From the NCBI GenBank assembly GCA_964428805.1, contig CAYRZF010000020.1, positions 1 to 29,851 of the forward strand: a stretch of DNA of 29,851 nucleotides, read 5' to 3'. This document shows, one piece after another, positions 14,933 to 21,917 of this stretch. Both the position numbers and the translations under genes were made by a program. Numbering within the stretch: position 1 is the stretch's first letter; each line of letters opens with the position of its first letter. This DNA is from CAYRZF01 sp964428805 (lineage in GTDB: Bacteria; Methylomirabilota; Methylomirabilia; Rokubacteriales; CSP1-6). Below the pieces are notes generated by a model. The model was given only the letters and a program-made list of their open reading frames with translations. It was not told the origin of the DNA and made no database searches.

Positions 14933-15840
14933 GCCTCCTGCTCCTGGCCCTCGCCCTGGATCTCCTGGTGGGGGATCCGCCGAGTCGCTTCCACCCCGTG
15001 GCCTGGACCGGACGCCTGCTGGCCTGGGGCCGGGGTCTCACTCGACCCTCGCGACCCTCGGGGCTGATGCTCCACGGCGGAGCGGTTCTCATCGGGACTC
15101 TCGCGCTGGTCGGTGGCGGTGCGGCCGCGGCCTCATGGGCGGCCGGGCGTCTCGGATGGCCGGGGCTGCTCCTCGAAGCCGCACTGCTGAAGTGCACCTT
15201 CTCCCTGCGGGGGCTGGTCGCCGCCGCCACGGGGGTGGCGACCGCTCTGGAGGTCGGACGTCTCGAAGAAGCCCGTCGTCGCGTGGGCCGGCACCTTGTG
15301 AGCCGGCCGACGGTGACGCTCTCCGCCCCGCACGTGGCCTCAGCCACGGTCGAGTCGCTGGCCGAGAACCTGACCGATAGCGTGGTGGCCCCGCTCTTCT
15401 TCTTTCTGCTCTTCGGTCTGCCGGGAGCGTGGGCCTATCGCGTGGTGAACACCGCGGACGCGATGTGGGGTTACCGGCAAGGTGAGCTCGAGTACTTCGG
15501 GAAACCCGCGGCACGGCTCGACGACCTGCTGAACTGGATTCCCGCCCGCCTCGCTGCCGTCGCGATTGTCCTGGGTGCTCTGGTTGCGGGACAATCGGCG
15601 GCCAACGCGTGGCGCTCCATGTGCGGCGACCACGGCCGGACGGTGAGCCCGAACGCGGGGTGGACCATGGCTGCCATGGCGGGGGCATTGGGCGTGGTGT
15701 TGGAGAAGCCGGGCGGTTACCGGCTGGGATCTGGCGACCTCCCGACTGTCGAAGCGATCGGCAGGGCCGTCAGGGTGATGGCCGGCGCGAGCGGGTTCGC
15801 CCTGGCCGCCTCCCTGGCAATCGCGGCCTTCGGGGGATGA
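14929..15840 (+). CDS. cbiB: Adenosylcobinamide-phosphate synthase
   Basis: A 303-residue integral membrane protein of the CbiB/CobD family, which joins adenosylcobyric acid to (R)-1-aminopropan-2-ol or its phosphate. Motifs include LDLLVGDPPSRFHPVAWTGRL at the N-terminus (in parts), the SAPHVASATVESLAENLTDSVVAPLFFFLLFGLPGA block, YRVVNTADAMWGYR and FGKPAARLDDLLNWIPARL, all diagnostic; DHGRTVSPNAGWTMAAMAGALGV and a final YRLGSGDLP follow. Several hydrophobic segments span the membrane. The start is GTG at 14929, overlapping the tonB stop. It would rebuild cobinamide from the cobyric acid that CbiZ releases. Its stop overlaps the start of a truncated cobQ. Confidence 0.95.
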   Translation: MSLLLLALALDLLVGDPPSRFHPVAWTGRLLAWGRGLTRPSRPSGLMLHGGAVLIGTLALVGGGAAAASWAAGRLGWPGLLLEAALLKCTFSLRGLVAAATGVATALEVGRLEEARRRVGRHLVSRPTVTLSAPHVASATVESLAENLTDSVVAPLFFFLLFGLPGAWAYRVVNTADAMWGYRQGELEYFGKPAARLDDLLNWIPARLAAVAIVLGALVAGQSAANAWRSMCGDHGRTVSPNAGWTMAAMAGALGVVLEKPGGYRLGSGDLPTVEAIGRAVRVMAGASGFALAASLAIAAFGG

Positions 15841-16094
15841 GGACGGTGGCTCGGGCGTTGATGATCCAGGGAACGGCCTCCCACGCGGGGAAGAGCCTCC
15901 TCGTGGCGGGGCTCTGTCGCCTTTTTCGCCAGGACGGGCTCCGGGTCGTTCCCTTCAAGTCGCAGAACATGGCGCTCAACGCGTACGTGACGCGAGACGG
16001 TGGCGAGATGGGATGGGCCCAGGCCATGCAAGCCGAAGCGGCAGGGATGGAGCCCCGGGTGGAGATGAACCCCTGCCCGCCATTCGACGCATGA
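15837..16094 (+). pseudogene. cobQ: Truncated cobyric acid synthase (N-terminal fragment)
   Basis: An 85-codon open frame starting with ATG that overlaps the cbiB stop. Residues 6-80 are clearly the N-terminal P-loop domain of cobyric acid synthase: ALMIQGTASHAGKSLLVAGLCR, FRQDGLRVVPFKSQNMALNAYVT and GWAQAMQAEAAG-EP-VEMNP (shown here in pieces). Right after EMNP, where the family continues with VLLKP, the frame turns into CPPFDA and a stop. A full enzyme has about 490 residues with a C-terminal glutaminase domain, all missing here. Nothing resembling the rest is visible in the next 115 bases before argS. This is a genuine 3' truncation or a misassembled junction; an intact copy may exist elsewhere. 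Confidence 0.85.
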
Positions 16095-16127
16095 TCGGTC
16101 TTTAGGCGGCTCCCCCGAGGGAAATTC

Positions 16128-16158
16128 TTTCACCGCGGGCTCGGCGCGGCGGTATGAT
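16128..16158 (+). promoter_or_regulatory. Promoter candidate for argS
   Basis: TATGAT at 16153-16158 is a good -10 box. The best -35 is TTTCAC at 16128-16133 with a 19-base spacer, which is long. It lies just after the truncated cobQ and about 50 bases before the argS ATG, and would separate argS from riboswitch control. Confidence 0.4.
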
Positions 16159-16209
16159 GGCTTGAATCGCCGCTCAAACTGCGGCGACTCGTGTCTTCTC
16201 GACCCGAAC

Positions 16210-17865
16210 ATGGCCTTGAACGTCACCGACCACCTCTCCGATGCCTTGAGCGCGGCCCTCGCCGGCGCGGGGCTCGAAGCGCCTCAAGATCCCCTCTGGG
16301 AAGTTCCCCGCGAGGAGACCCATGGTGACTACGCGACAAACGTCGCGTTGATCTTGGCGAAATCGGTCCAGAAGCAGCCCCACGAGGTTGCGGAGCGGAT
16401 CCGCGAGCACTTTCCGCCCATTCCCGAGGTCCAGAGGGTCGAGGTGGCAGGTCCCGGCTTTCTCAACGTCTTCCTCTCCCCCTCCTGGTGCGCGACGGCG
16501 CTGGGGGAAATCCTTGAGGCGGGGGACACCTATGGCAAAAGCGAGCGGCAAAGGGGCCGCCGGGTGCAGATCGAGTTCGTTTCGGCGAACCCGACGGGTC
16601 CTCTCGTGGTGGTCAATGCCCGGTCAGCGGCGGTGGGCGATTCGCTCGGGCGCATCCTGGCCGCTCAGGGATACCGGGTCTTCCGCGAGTACTACGTCAA
16701 CGACGCCGGCAATCAGGTGCAGACGCTGGCCCGCTCGCTGGAAGTCAGGATCCGGCAGCACCTGGGGCAGGCCGTGGAGCTCCCGGAGGAGGCCTATCCG
16801 GGCGAATACCTGGTTGGGCTCGCCAAGGAGTACCTCTCGACAGAAGGTGCCGGGATCCTGGAAGCGCCCGAGACAGAGCGGCTCGACAGGCTCGGCAGCT
16901 TCGCGGTGGAACGGATCACCCGGGAGCAGCGCCGGGTGCTCGGCGTCTACGGCGTGGAGTTCGACGGCTGGTTTAGCGAGCGGCAGCTCCGGGACAGCGG
17001 AGCGCCCCCCCGGGTATTGGAACGCCTTCGGGAGCGGGGGTACGTGTACGACGCGGAGGGCGCCGTCTGGTTCCGGTCCACGGCCTTCGGGGATGACAAG
17101 GACCGGGTGCTCGTGAAGTCCGACCGCGAGCCCACGTACTTCGTCAGCGACATCGCCTACCATGTCAACAAGATCGAGCGCGGGTTCGAGCGCCTGATTG
17201 ATTTGTGGGGGCCTGACCACCATGGCCACGTTCCGCGGATGCAGGCTGCGCTCAAGGCCCTCGGGTATCCCGAGGGCATCCTCGACGTCCTGATCGTCCA
17301 GCTCGTGAGCCTGCTGCGCCAGGGACAGCCGGTGCGGATGTCCAAGCGGATGGGCGAGTTCGTCACGATGGAGGAGCTGATCGGCGAGGTCGGCCGGGAC
17401 GCGGCTCGTTTCACCTTCCTGACGCGCCGCCACGACAGTCCTCTCGACTTCGACCTCGAGGTGGTGACCCGCCAGACAGCGGAGAACCCGGTCTATTACG
17501 TGCAGTACGCGCACGCGCGGATCTCGAGCATCTTCCAGCATCTCAGGGAGAAGAAACTCCCCGTTCCCGACTGGCGGCGGGTGGACCTCGGGCGGCTCAG
17601 TCTCCCGGAGGAACAGTCTTTGATCAAGCGGCTGCTCCAGCTTCCCCTCGTGGTGGCGGCCGCCGCCCGCGCGCTGGAACCCCACCGGATCGCCTATTAC
17701 CTTCAGGAGCTCGCTGGCCTCTTCCATCCTTACTACAACCGGCACCGCGTGATCGGGGACGATCTCGCCCTCACGCACGCCCGCCTCGCCCTGGCCGCGG
17801 GCGTGGGGCTGGTCATCCGCAACGGTCTGGATCTCCTCGGGGTTTCGGCACCGGAGAAAATGTGA
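16210..17865 (+). CDS. argS: Arginyl-tRNA synthetase with a degenerate HIGH motif
   Basis: A 551-residue class I aminoacyl-tRNA synthetase. The N-terminal Add-1 domain covers about residues 1-90. The catalytic domain includes EFVSANPTGPL, FREYYVNDAGNQ, WFSERQLRDSG and YFVSDIAYHVNKIERGFERLIDLWGPDHHGH (in parts), and the KMSK-type loop is VRMSKRMGEFVT (about residues 375-386). The C-terminal anticodon-binding DALR domain ends in FHPYYNRHRVIG and LALAAGVGLVIRNGLDLLGV. The HIGH site after NPTGPL reads VVVNAR (residues 133-138), where most ArgRS have HVGHAR, so both histidines are missing. The rest of the protein looks intact. ATG 16210 is preferred over an upstream in-frame TTG at 16162 because the Add-1 domain then starts normally. 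Confidence 0.93.
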   Translation: MALNVTDHLSDALSAALAGAGLEAPQDPLWEVPREETHGDYATNVALILAKSVQKQPHEVAERIREHFPPIPEVQRVEVAGPGFLNVFLSPSWCATALGEILEAGDTYGKSERQRGRRVQIEFVSANPTGPLVVVNARSAAVGDSLGRILAAQGYRVFREYYVNDAGNQVQTLARSLEVRIRQHLGQAVELPEEAYPGEYLVGLAKEYLSTEGAGILEAPETERLDRLGSFAVERITREQRRVLGVYGVEFDGWFSERQLRDSGAPPRVLERLRERGYVYDAEGAVWFRSTAFGDDKDRVLVKSDREPTYFVSDIAYHVNKIERGFERLIDLWGPDHHGHVPRMQAALKALGYPEGILDVLIVQLVSLLRQGQPVRMSKRMGEFVTMEELIGEVGRDAARFTFLTRRHDSPLDFDLEVVTRQTAENPVYYVQYAHARISSIFQHLREKKLPVPDWRRVDLGRLSLPEEQSLIKRLLQLPLVVAAAARALEPHRIAYYLQELAGLFHPYYNRHRVIGDDLALTHARLALAAGVGLVIRNGLDLLGVSAPEKM

Positions 17866-18467
17866 TGCTTGGGCGAGACGGGAGACCTCGACCGAGAGCG
17901 CGCTCGGGCCGGCGTCGCTTCTTCTTCCTGGCGGTGATCGGCCTCGTCACCGTCTCTCTCGCCTTCGTTCTCGGCATCCTGGTCGGAGGGCAATGGGCGC
18001 GGGATCACCCGGCCAAGGCGCAGACGGAGCAGGCCAAGCGGCCCACGTCCCCCACCCGCCGCGGCCTGAGCGATGTGGAGACCCAGCGGGCACCTCAGAT
18101 CCAGGAAAAGCTCACCTTCTACCAGACCTTGACGGCGCCGCTCGCCGCAACGCCTCCCCCCGCGAAGCCCGAGGCGAAGTCGCGCGATGATGCCGCCAAA
18201 GATCCCGGGAAGGCGCAGCCTGAACCCCCCGGTCCGCCATTTACGGTTCAGGTCGGTGCCTATGGGAGCCGGCCCTCGGCCGACGATATCGAGCGGAGGC
18301 TCAAGGTTGAAGGCTATGAGGCCTATGTGCTCACGATCAGCGGCGACGACGGCCGGATGACCTACCGGGTCCGCGTGGGCAGCTTTGCCACTCGGGCCCA
18401 GGCCGAGCACGCGGCAGAGCGCCTGAGGGGTGAGCGCGGGCTGTCGCCCTTCGTCACGACCCGCTGA
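17865..18467 (+). CDS. SPOR domain membrane protein
   Basis: A roughly 200-residue protein with a basic cytoplasmic N-terminus (RPRPRARSGRRR), one transmembrane helix at about residues 19-41, a proline- and alanine-rich periplasmic linker, and a C-terminal SPOR domain from about residue 125 (PFTVQVGAYGSRPSADDIERRL, then YRVRVGSFATRAQAEHAAERL). SPOR domains bind glycan strands stripped of stem peptides and recruit proteins to the division septum. The layout is that of FtsN- or DedD-like proteins, but identity with FtsN cannot be claimed. The start is ATG 17865 (TGATG with the argS stop) or GTG 17862 one codon earlier. argS next to a SPOR gene is a common arrangement in several lineages. Confidence 0.85.
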   Translation: MLGRDGRPRPRARSGRRRFFFLAVIGLVTVSLAFVLGILVGGQWARDHPAKAQTEQAKRPTSPTRRGLSDVETQRAPQIQEKLTFYQTLTAPLAATPPPAKPEAKSRDDAAKDPGKAQPEPPGPPFTVQVGAYGSRPSADDIERRLKVEGYEAYVLTISGDDGRMTYRVRVGSFATRAQAEHAAERLRGERGLSPFVTTR

Positions 18468-18482
18468 AAGGCCCGAGCCCCC

Positions 18483-19019
18483 GTGGGTCACCGCCCGGGA
18501 AGAGTCCTGATCGCCCAAGAGGAGATCGCCGAGCGGGTTCGCGAGCTCGGCCAGGCACTCTCCCGCGATTACGAGGGCAAGGACCCGCTGCTCGTCGGGG
18601 CGCTCAAGGGCGCGGTGGTCTTCATGGCGGATCTCATGCGGGCCGCGGAGATCCCGCTGGCGACCGATTTCATCGCCGTCGGGAGTTACGGAGGCACTAC
18701 CCGGTCCTCCGGGGTGGTGAAGATCACGGCCGACCTGTCGGTGTCCATCGAGGATCGTCACGTGGTCATCGTGGAGGACATCATCGACACCGGGCGCACC
18801 ATCAGCTACCTCAAACGCAACCTCCAGACGCGCCGTCCGGCGAGCCTCAGGGTCATGGCGCTGCTGGACAAGATCGAGCGGCGCGAAGTCGAGGTGGAGC
18901 TCGAGTATGTGGGCTTCACCATCCCGAACCAGTTCGTTGTCGGCTACGGGCTGGATTACCGGGGACTCTACCGAAACCTCCCCTGCATCGCGGCCCTGGA
19001 GGAAGACCCCGGGGCCTGA
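18483..19019 (+). CDS. hpt: Hypoxanthine phosphoribosyltransferase
   Basis: A 178-residue purine salvage enzyme that converts hypoxanthine (and usually guanine) with PRPP to IMP or GMP. The PRPP-binding signature VVIVEDIIDTGRTI is at about residues 94-107. LVGALKGAVVFMADL at 37-51 and the flexible-loop segment SYGGTTRSSGVVKI at 68-81 are typical, and the C-terminal VGYGLDYRGLYRNLPCIAAL closes the fold. The length fits the bacterial family. The start is GTG at 18483, 15 bases after the SPOR gene stop, with only a weak ribosome binding site. hpt followed by ftsH is a conserved gene pair in many bacteria, and is kept here although ftsH has its own promoter. Confidence 0.95.
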   Translation: MGHRPGRVLIAQEEIAERVRELGQALSRDYEGKDPLLVGALKGAVVFMADLMRAAEIPLATDFIAVGSYGGTTRSSGVVKITADLSVSIEDRHVVIVEDIIDTGRTISYLKRNLQTRRPASLRVMALLDKIERREVEVELEYVGFTIPNQFVVGYGLDYRGLYRNLPCIAALEEDPGA

Positions 19020-19021
19020 CC

Positions 19022-19049
19022 TTGTGGGTCTCGGAGCGTGTGTTATAAT
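19022..19049 (+). promoter_or_regulatory. Sigma70 promoter of ftsH
   Basis: A perfect TATAAT at 19044-19049 is preceded by TTGTGG at 19022-19027 with a 16-base spacer. The start near 19056 leaves a 57-base leader to the ftsH ATG. The surrounding sequence is locally AT-rich, unlike most of the window. Confidence 0.7.
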
Positions 19050-19112
19050 TAGCTATTGTTTTTTCTCTCTTCCTGATCGGATGCCAGGCGGGAGGACGGA
19101 GGCCCCGGGGAG

Positions 19113-20939
19113 ATGCAGCTGAGAGCGCCGCTGAATCAATTCAAGAACCTGGTTCTCTGGATGGTGATCATCCTGACCGGTATCCTCGTCTTCCAGCTCT
19201 TTCAGGCCAGCCAGCCGAGGAAGGAAGAGATCGTGTTCTCCGATTTCCTCAAGAAGGTCGAGGGCGGCGAGGTGCGGGAGGTCACGATCCGCGGCAACGC
19301 CGTCTCCGGCCGGTTTGCCAACAATGAGCCCTTCAGCACCTACACGGTGGACTACCCGGACTTGGTGAAGCTCCTGCGCGATCGCGGCGTTCGCATCATC
19401 GTGAGGCCCCCGGACACCAATCCCTGGTATGCGGTCCTGCTCCAGTGGATCCCGATGCTCCTCTTCATCGGGGTCTGGATCTTCTTCATGCGTCAGATGC
19501 AGGGGGGCGGGGCGAAGGCCCTCTCCTTCGGCAAGGCCCGGGCGCGGCTGATTTCGGACAAGCAGAACAAGGTGACCTTTCAGGACGTGGCCGGGGTGGA
19601 CGAGGCCAAGGAGGAACTGCGGGAGATCATCGACTTCCTCAAGGATCCCCCGAAGTTTCAGAAGCTCGGGGGGAAGATTCCCAAGGGTGTGCTGCTGGTG
19701 GGTCCGCCGGGCACGGGGAAGACGCTCCTGGCCAAGGCCATCGCCGGCGAGGCCAACGTGCCGTTCTTCTCCATCTCGGGGTCGGACTTCGTCGAGATGT
19801 TCGTCGGGGTGGGCGCCTCGAGGGTCCGCGATCTCTTCGGGGAGGGCAAGAAGCACGCGCCGTGCATCATCTTCATGGACGAGATCGACGCGGTCGGCCG
19901 GCACCGGGGGGCGGGTCTCGGCGGCGGCCACGATGAGCGCGAGCAGACGCTGAACCAGCTCCTCGTGGAGATGGACGGTTTCGAGACCAATGAGGGGGTC
20001 ATCCTGATCGCCGCGACGAACCGGCCCGACGTGCTGGATCCGGCGCTGCTCCGGCCCGGTCGCTTCGACCGGCAGGTGGTGGTGCCGCGTCCGGATGTCA
20101 AGGGGCGGGAGGAGATTCTCAAGGTCCATTCGCGACGGATCCCGCTCAGCCCTGACGTGGAGCCTAAGGTGCTGGCCCGGGGCACGCCCGGGTTTTCGGG
20201 CGCGGATCTGGCCAATCTCGTCAACGAGGCGGCGTTGGCGGCGGCGCGGCAGGACAAGAAGTCGGTCGAGATGCTGGACTTCGAAAACGCCAAGGACAAG
20301 GTCCTGATGGGTGTCGAGCGCCGCTCGATGATCATCAGCGAGGAGGAGAAGAAGACCATCGCCTACCACGAGGGGGGGCATGCGCTCGTCGCCGACTTCC
20401 TGCCCGGGACCGATCCCATTCACAAAGTCACGATCATCCCCCGGGGGCGCGCGCTCGGCCTGACTCAGCAGCTGCCCATCGACGACAAGTACAACTACTC
20501 CAAGGAATACCTGATGAACCGGATCACCATTCTCCTGGGCGGTCGCGCCGCCGAGGAGGTCATGCTGGGGCAGCAGACCACCGGGGCGGGCGATGATCTG
20601 GAGAAGGCCACCGAGATGGCGCGGAAGATGGTGTGCGAGTGGGGGATGTCCGAGAAGCTCGGCCCCCTGACATTCGGAAAGAACGAGGAGCACATCTTCC
20701 TCGGACGCGAGTTGACCCGGCATAAGGACTATAGCGAGGACACGGCGATCCTCATCGACGCCGAGATCAAACGGATCGTGACCGACTGCGCCTCCAAGGC
20801 CCGGCAGATCATCGAGGAGAACCTGGAACGGCTTCACGCTCTCGCGCGCGCCCTGTTGGAGCGGGAGTCGCTCGACGGGGAGGAGGTTTCCCGCATTCTC
20901 CGCGCGTCCACCTTTCAGGGGGCACCCGCCCCGGCATAA
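19113..20939 (+). CDS. ftsH: ATP-dependent zinc metalloprotease FtsH
   Basis: A 608-residue membrane-bound AAA+ protease for quality control of membrane and regulatory proteins. It has two transmembrane helices (about residues 13-31 and 106-126) flanking a periplasmic domain, then the AAA domain with Walker A GPPGTGKT (197-204), Walker B CIIFMDEID (251-259) and the second region of homology ATNRPDVLDPALLRPGRFDR (301-320). The C-terminal peptidase carries the zinc motif HEGGH (419-423), and the TTGAGDDLEKAT segment follows. Length and order are standard. The ATG at 19113 follows GGAGG and GGGGAG runs. It forms hexamers in the inner membrane. Confidence 0.98.
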   Translation: MQLRAPLNQFKNLVLWMVIILTGILVFQLFQASQPRKEEIVFSDFLKKVEGGEVREVTIRGNAVSGRFANNEPFSTYTVDYPDLVKLLRDRGVRIIVRPPDTNPWYAVLLQWIPMLLFIGVWIFFMRQMQGGGAKALSFGKARARLISDKQNKVTFQDVAGVDEAKEELREIIDFLKDPPKFQKLGGKIPKGVLLVGPPGTGKTLLAKAIAGEANVPFFSISGSDFVEMFVGVGASRVRDLFGEGKKHAPCIIFMDEIDAVGRHRGAGLGGGHDEREQTLNQLLVEMDGFETNEGVILIAATNRPDVLDPALLRPGRFDRQVVVPRPDVKGREEILKVHSRRIPLSPDVEPKVLARGTPGFSGADLANLVNEAALAAARQDKKSVEMLDFENAKDKVLMGVERRSMIISEEEKKTIAYHEGGHALVADFLPGTDPIHKVTIIPRGRALGLTQQLPIDDKYNYSKEYLMNRITILLGGRAAEEVMLGQQTTGAGDDLEKATEMARKMVCEWGMSEKLGPLTFGKNEEHIFLGRELTRHKDYSEDTAILIDAEIKRIVTDCASKARQIIEENLERLHALARALLERESLDGEEVSRILRASTFQGAPAPA

Positions 20940-20941
20940 CG

Positions 20942-21006
20942 TCGGAGGGGGCCTCGACGGCCCCCTCCGAGGCTTCCCCCACCGATTGCGGGGGCGAAGC
21001 CCCCGC
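20942..21006 (+). terminator. Two consecutive GC-rich hairpins after ftsH
   Basis: A 12-pair stem (20942-20953 with 20959-20970, loop TCGAC) starts two bases after the ftsH stop. A second perfect stem follows: GCGGGGGC (20988-20995) with GCCCCCGC (20999-21006) around a GAA loop. Neither is followed by a T run, so they are not classical intrinsic terminators; they may protect the ftsH message 3' end or slow polymerase. folP starts 66 bases later. Confidence 0.5.
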
Positions 21007-21071
21007 TCGAAGCCGAAATTCTTCCCGGCCCGATTGGCGGCGGCGGTGGTATTTTTGTCTGCGGAGGTGGT

Positions 21072-21917
21072 ATGCGAAAGCGGGCGGTTCTGGGGGGAGT
21101 CGAAGTCGGTGACGGGGTGCCGGTGGCGCTCATCGGCGCCCTCAACGTCAGCCCGGAATCGTTCTACGCGGGCTCGGTCGTGCGCGATAGGGAGCAGCTG
21201 CTGACGACGGCGCAGCGCATGGTCGAGGCCGGCGCCATGATCGTGGACGTGGGCGGCATGTCCACCGCCCCCTACCTGGCCGCCCGGATCTCGGAGGCCG
21301 AGGAGGCCGACCGGCTGGCCCGGGCCGTCGAGTGGCTGGCGGCGAAGCTCGGCGTGCCCGTCTCGGCGGACACCTGCCGGGCGGGTCCTGCTCGGGCCGC
21401 ACTCGACGCGGGCGCCACCATCGTCAACGACGTGAGCGGTCTGACCGCGGACGCCGAGATGGCGCCCCTCGTCGCGCGGACGGGCGCGGGGCTGATCGTG
21501 ATGGCCAATGCCCGAAAACCGGGACGCGCAGGGGGTCAGCCGACCGACCTCATCCTGGACCTCCTCAGAGAGAGCCTCGGGCTTGCGCGCGAGGCCGGGA
21601 TTGACGAGGAGCGCGTCGTCGTGGATCCCGGCATCGGTTTCTTCCGAACCTCCGATCGGCCCTGGCACGAGTGGGACTGCCGGGTGCTCGGCAACCTCGG
21701 GGTCCTTGCCGCCCTTGGCCGACCGATCTGTGTGGGCCTCTCCCGGAAGTCGTTCATCGGCGCTGTCGCCGGCGTGGCCGAACCGGAAGAGCGCCTACCC
21801 GGCTCGCTGGCAGCCACGACTGTCGCCGTCTTCAATGGGGCTCACGTGATCCGGTGCCACGACGTGGCCGAGACCCGCCAGGCGGTACGCGTCGCCGAAG
21901 CAATCCGCGGTTCATGA
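21072..21917 (+). CDS. folP: Dihydropteroate synthase (divergent)
   Basis: A 281-residue TIM-barrel enzyme that joins 4-aminobenzoate to the pterin pyrophosphate in folate synthesis. Family motifs are present but altered: GALNVSPESFY (residues 22-32) for the usual GILNVTPDSF, VDVGGMSTAP (58-67) where most have DIGGESTRPG, ADTCRAG, INDVSG-type VNDVSGLTADAEM, DPGIGFF, GLSRKSFIGAVAG and a final HVIRCHDVAETRQAVRV. The pterin-site N25 and the SRKSF lysine are kept, but the sulfa-loop Arg-Pro is lost. A dihydropteroate-synthase-like pterin enzyme of another function is the alternative. The ATG follows GGAGGTGGT, a strong ribosome binding site. Its stop overlaps the glmM start (ATGA), as folP-glmM neighbours commonly do. 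Confidence 0.82.
   Translation: MRKRAVLGGVEVGDGVPVALIGALNVSPESFYAGSVVRDREQLLTTAQRMVEAGAMIVDVGGMSTAPYLAARISEAEEADRLARAVEWLAAKLGVPVSADTCRAGPARAALDAGATIVNDVSGLTADAEMAPLVARTGAGLIVMANARKPGRAGGQPTDLILDLLRESLGLAREAGIDEERVVVDPGIGFFRTSDRPWHEWDCRVLGNLGVLAALGRPICVGLSRKSFIGAVAGVAEPEERLPGSLAATTVAVFNGAHVIRCHDVAETRQAVRVAEAIRGS

Noticed and set aside
19053..21668. An 871-residue open frame on the minus strand opposite ftsH and folP
   Set aside because: It is antisense to two certain genes, has a low-complexity composition typical of mirrored GC-rich codons and shows no domain. Long antisense frames are expected at this GC content.
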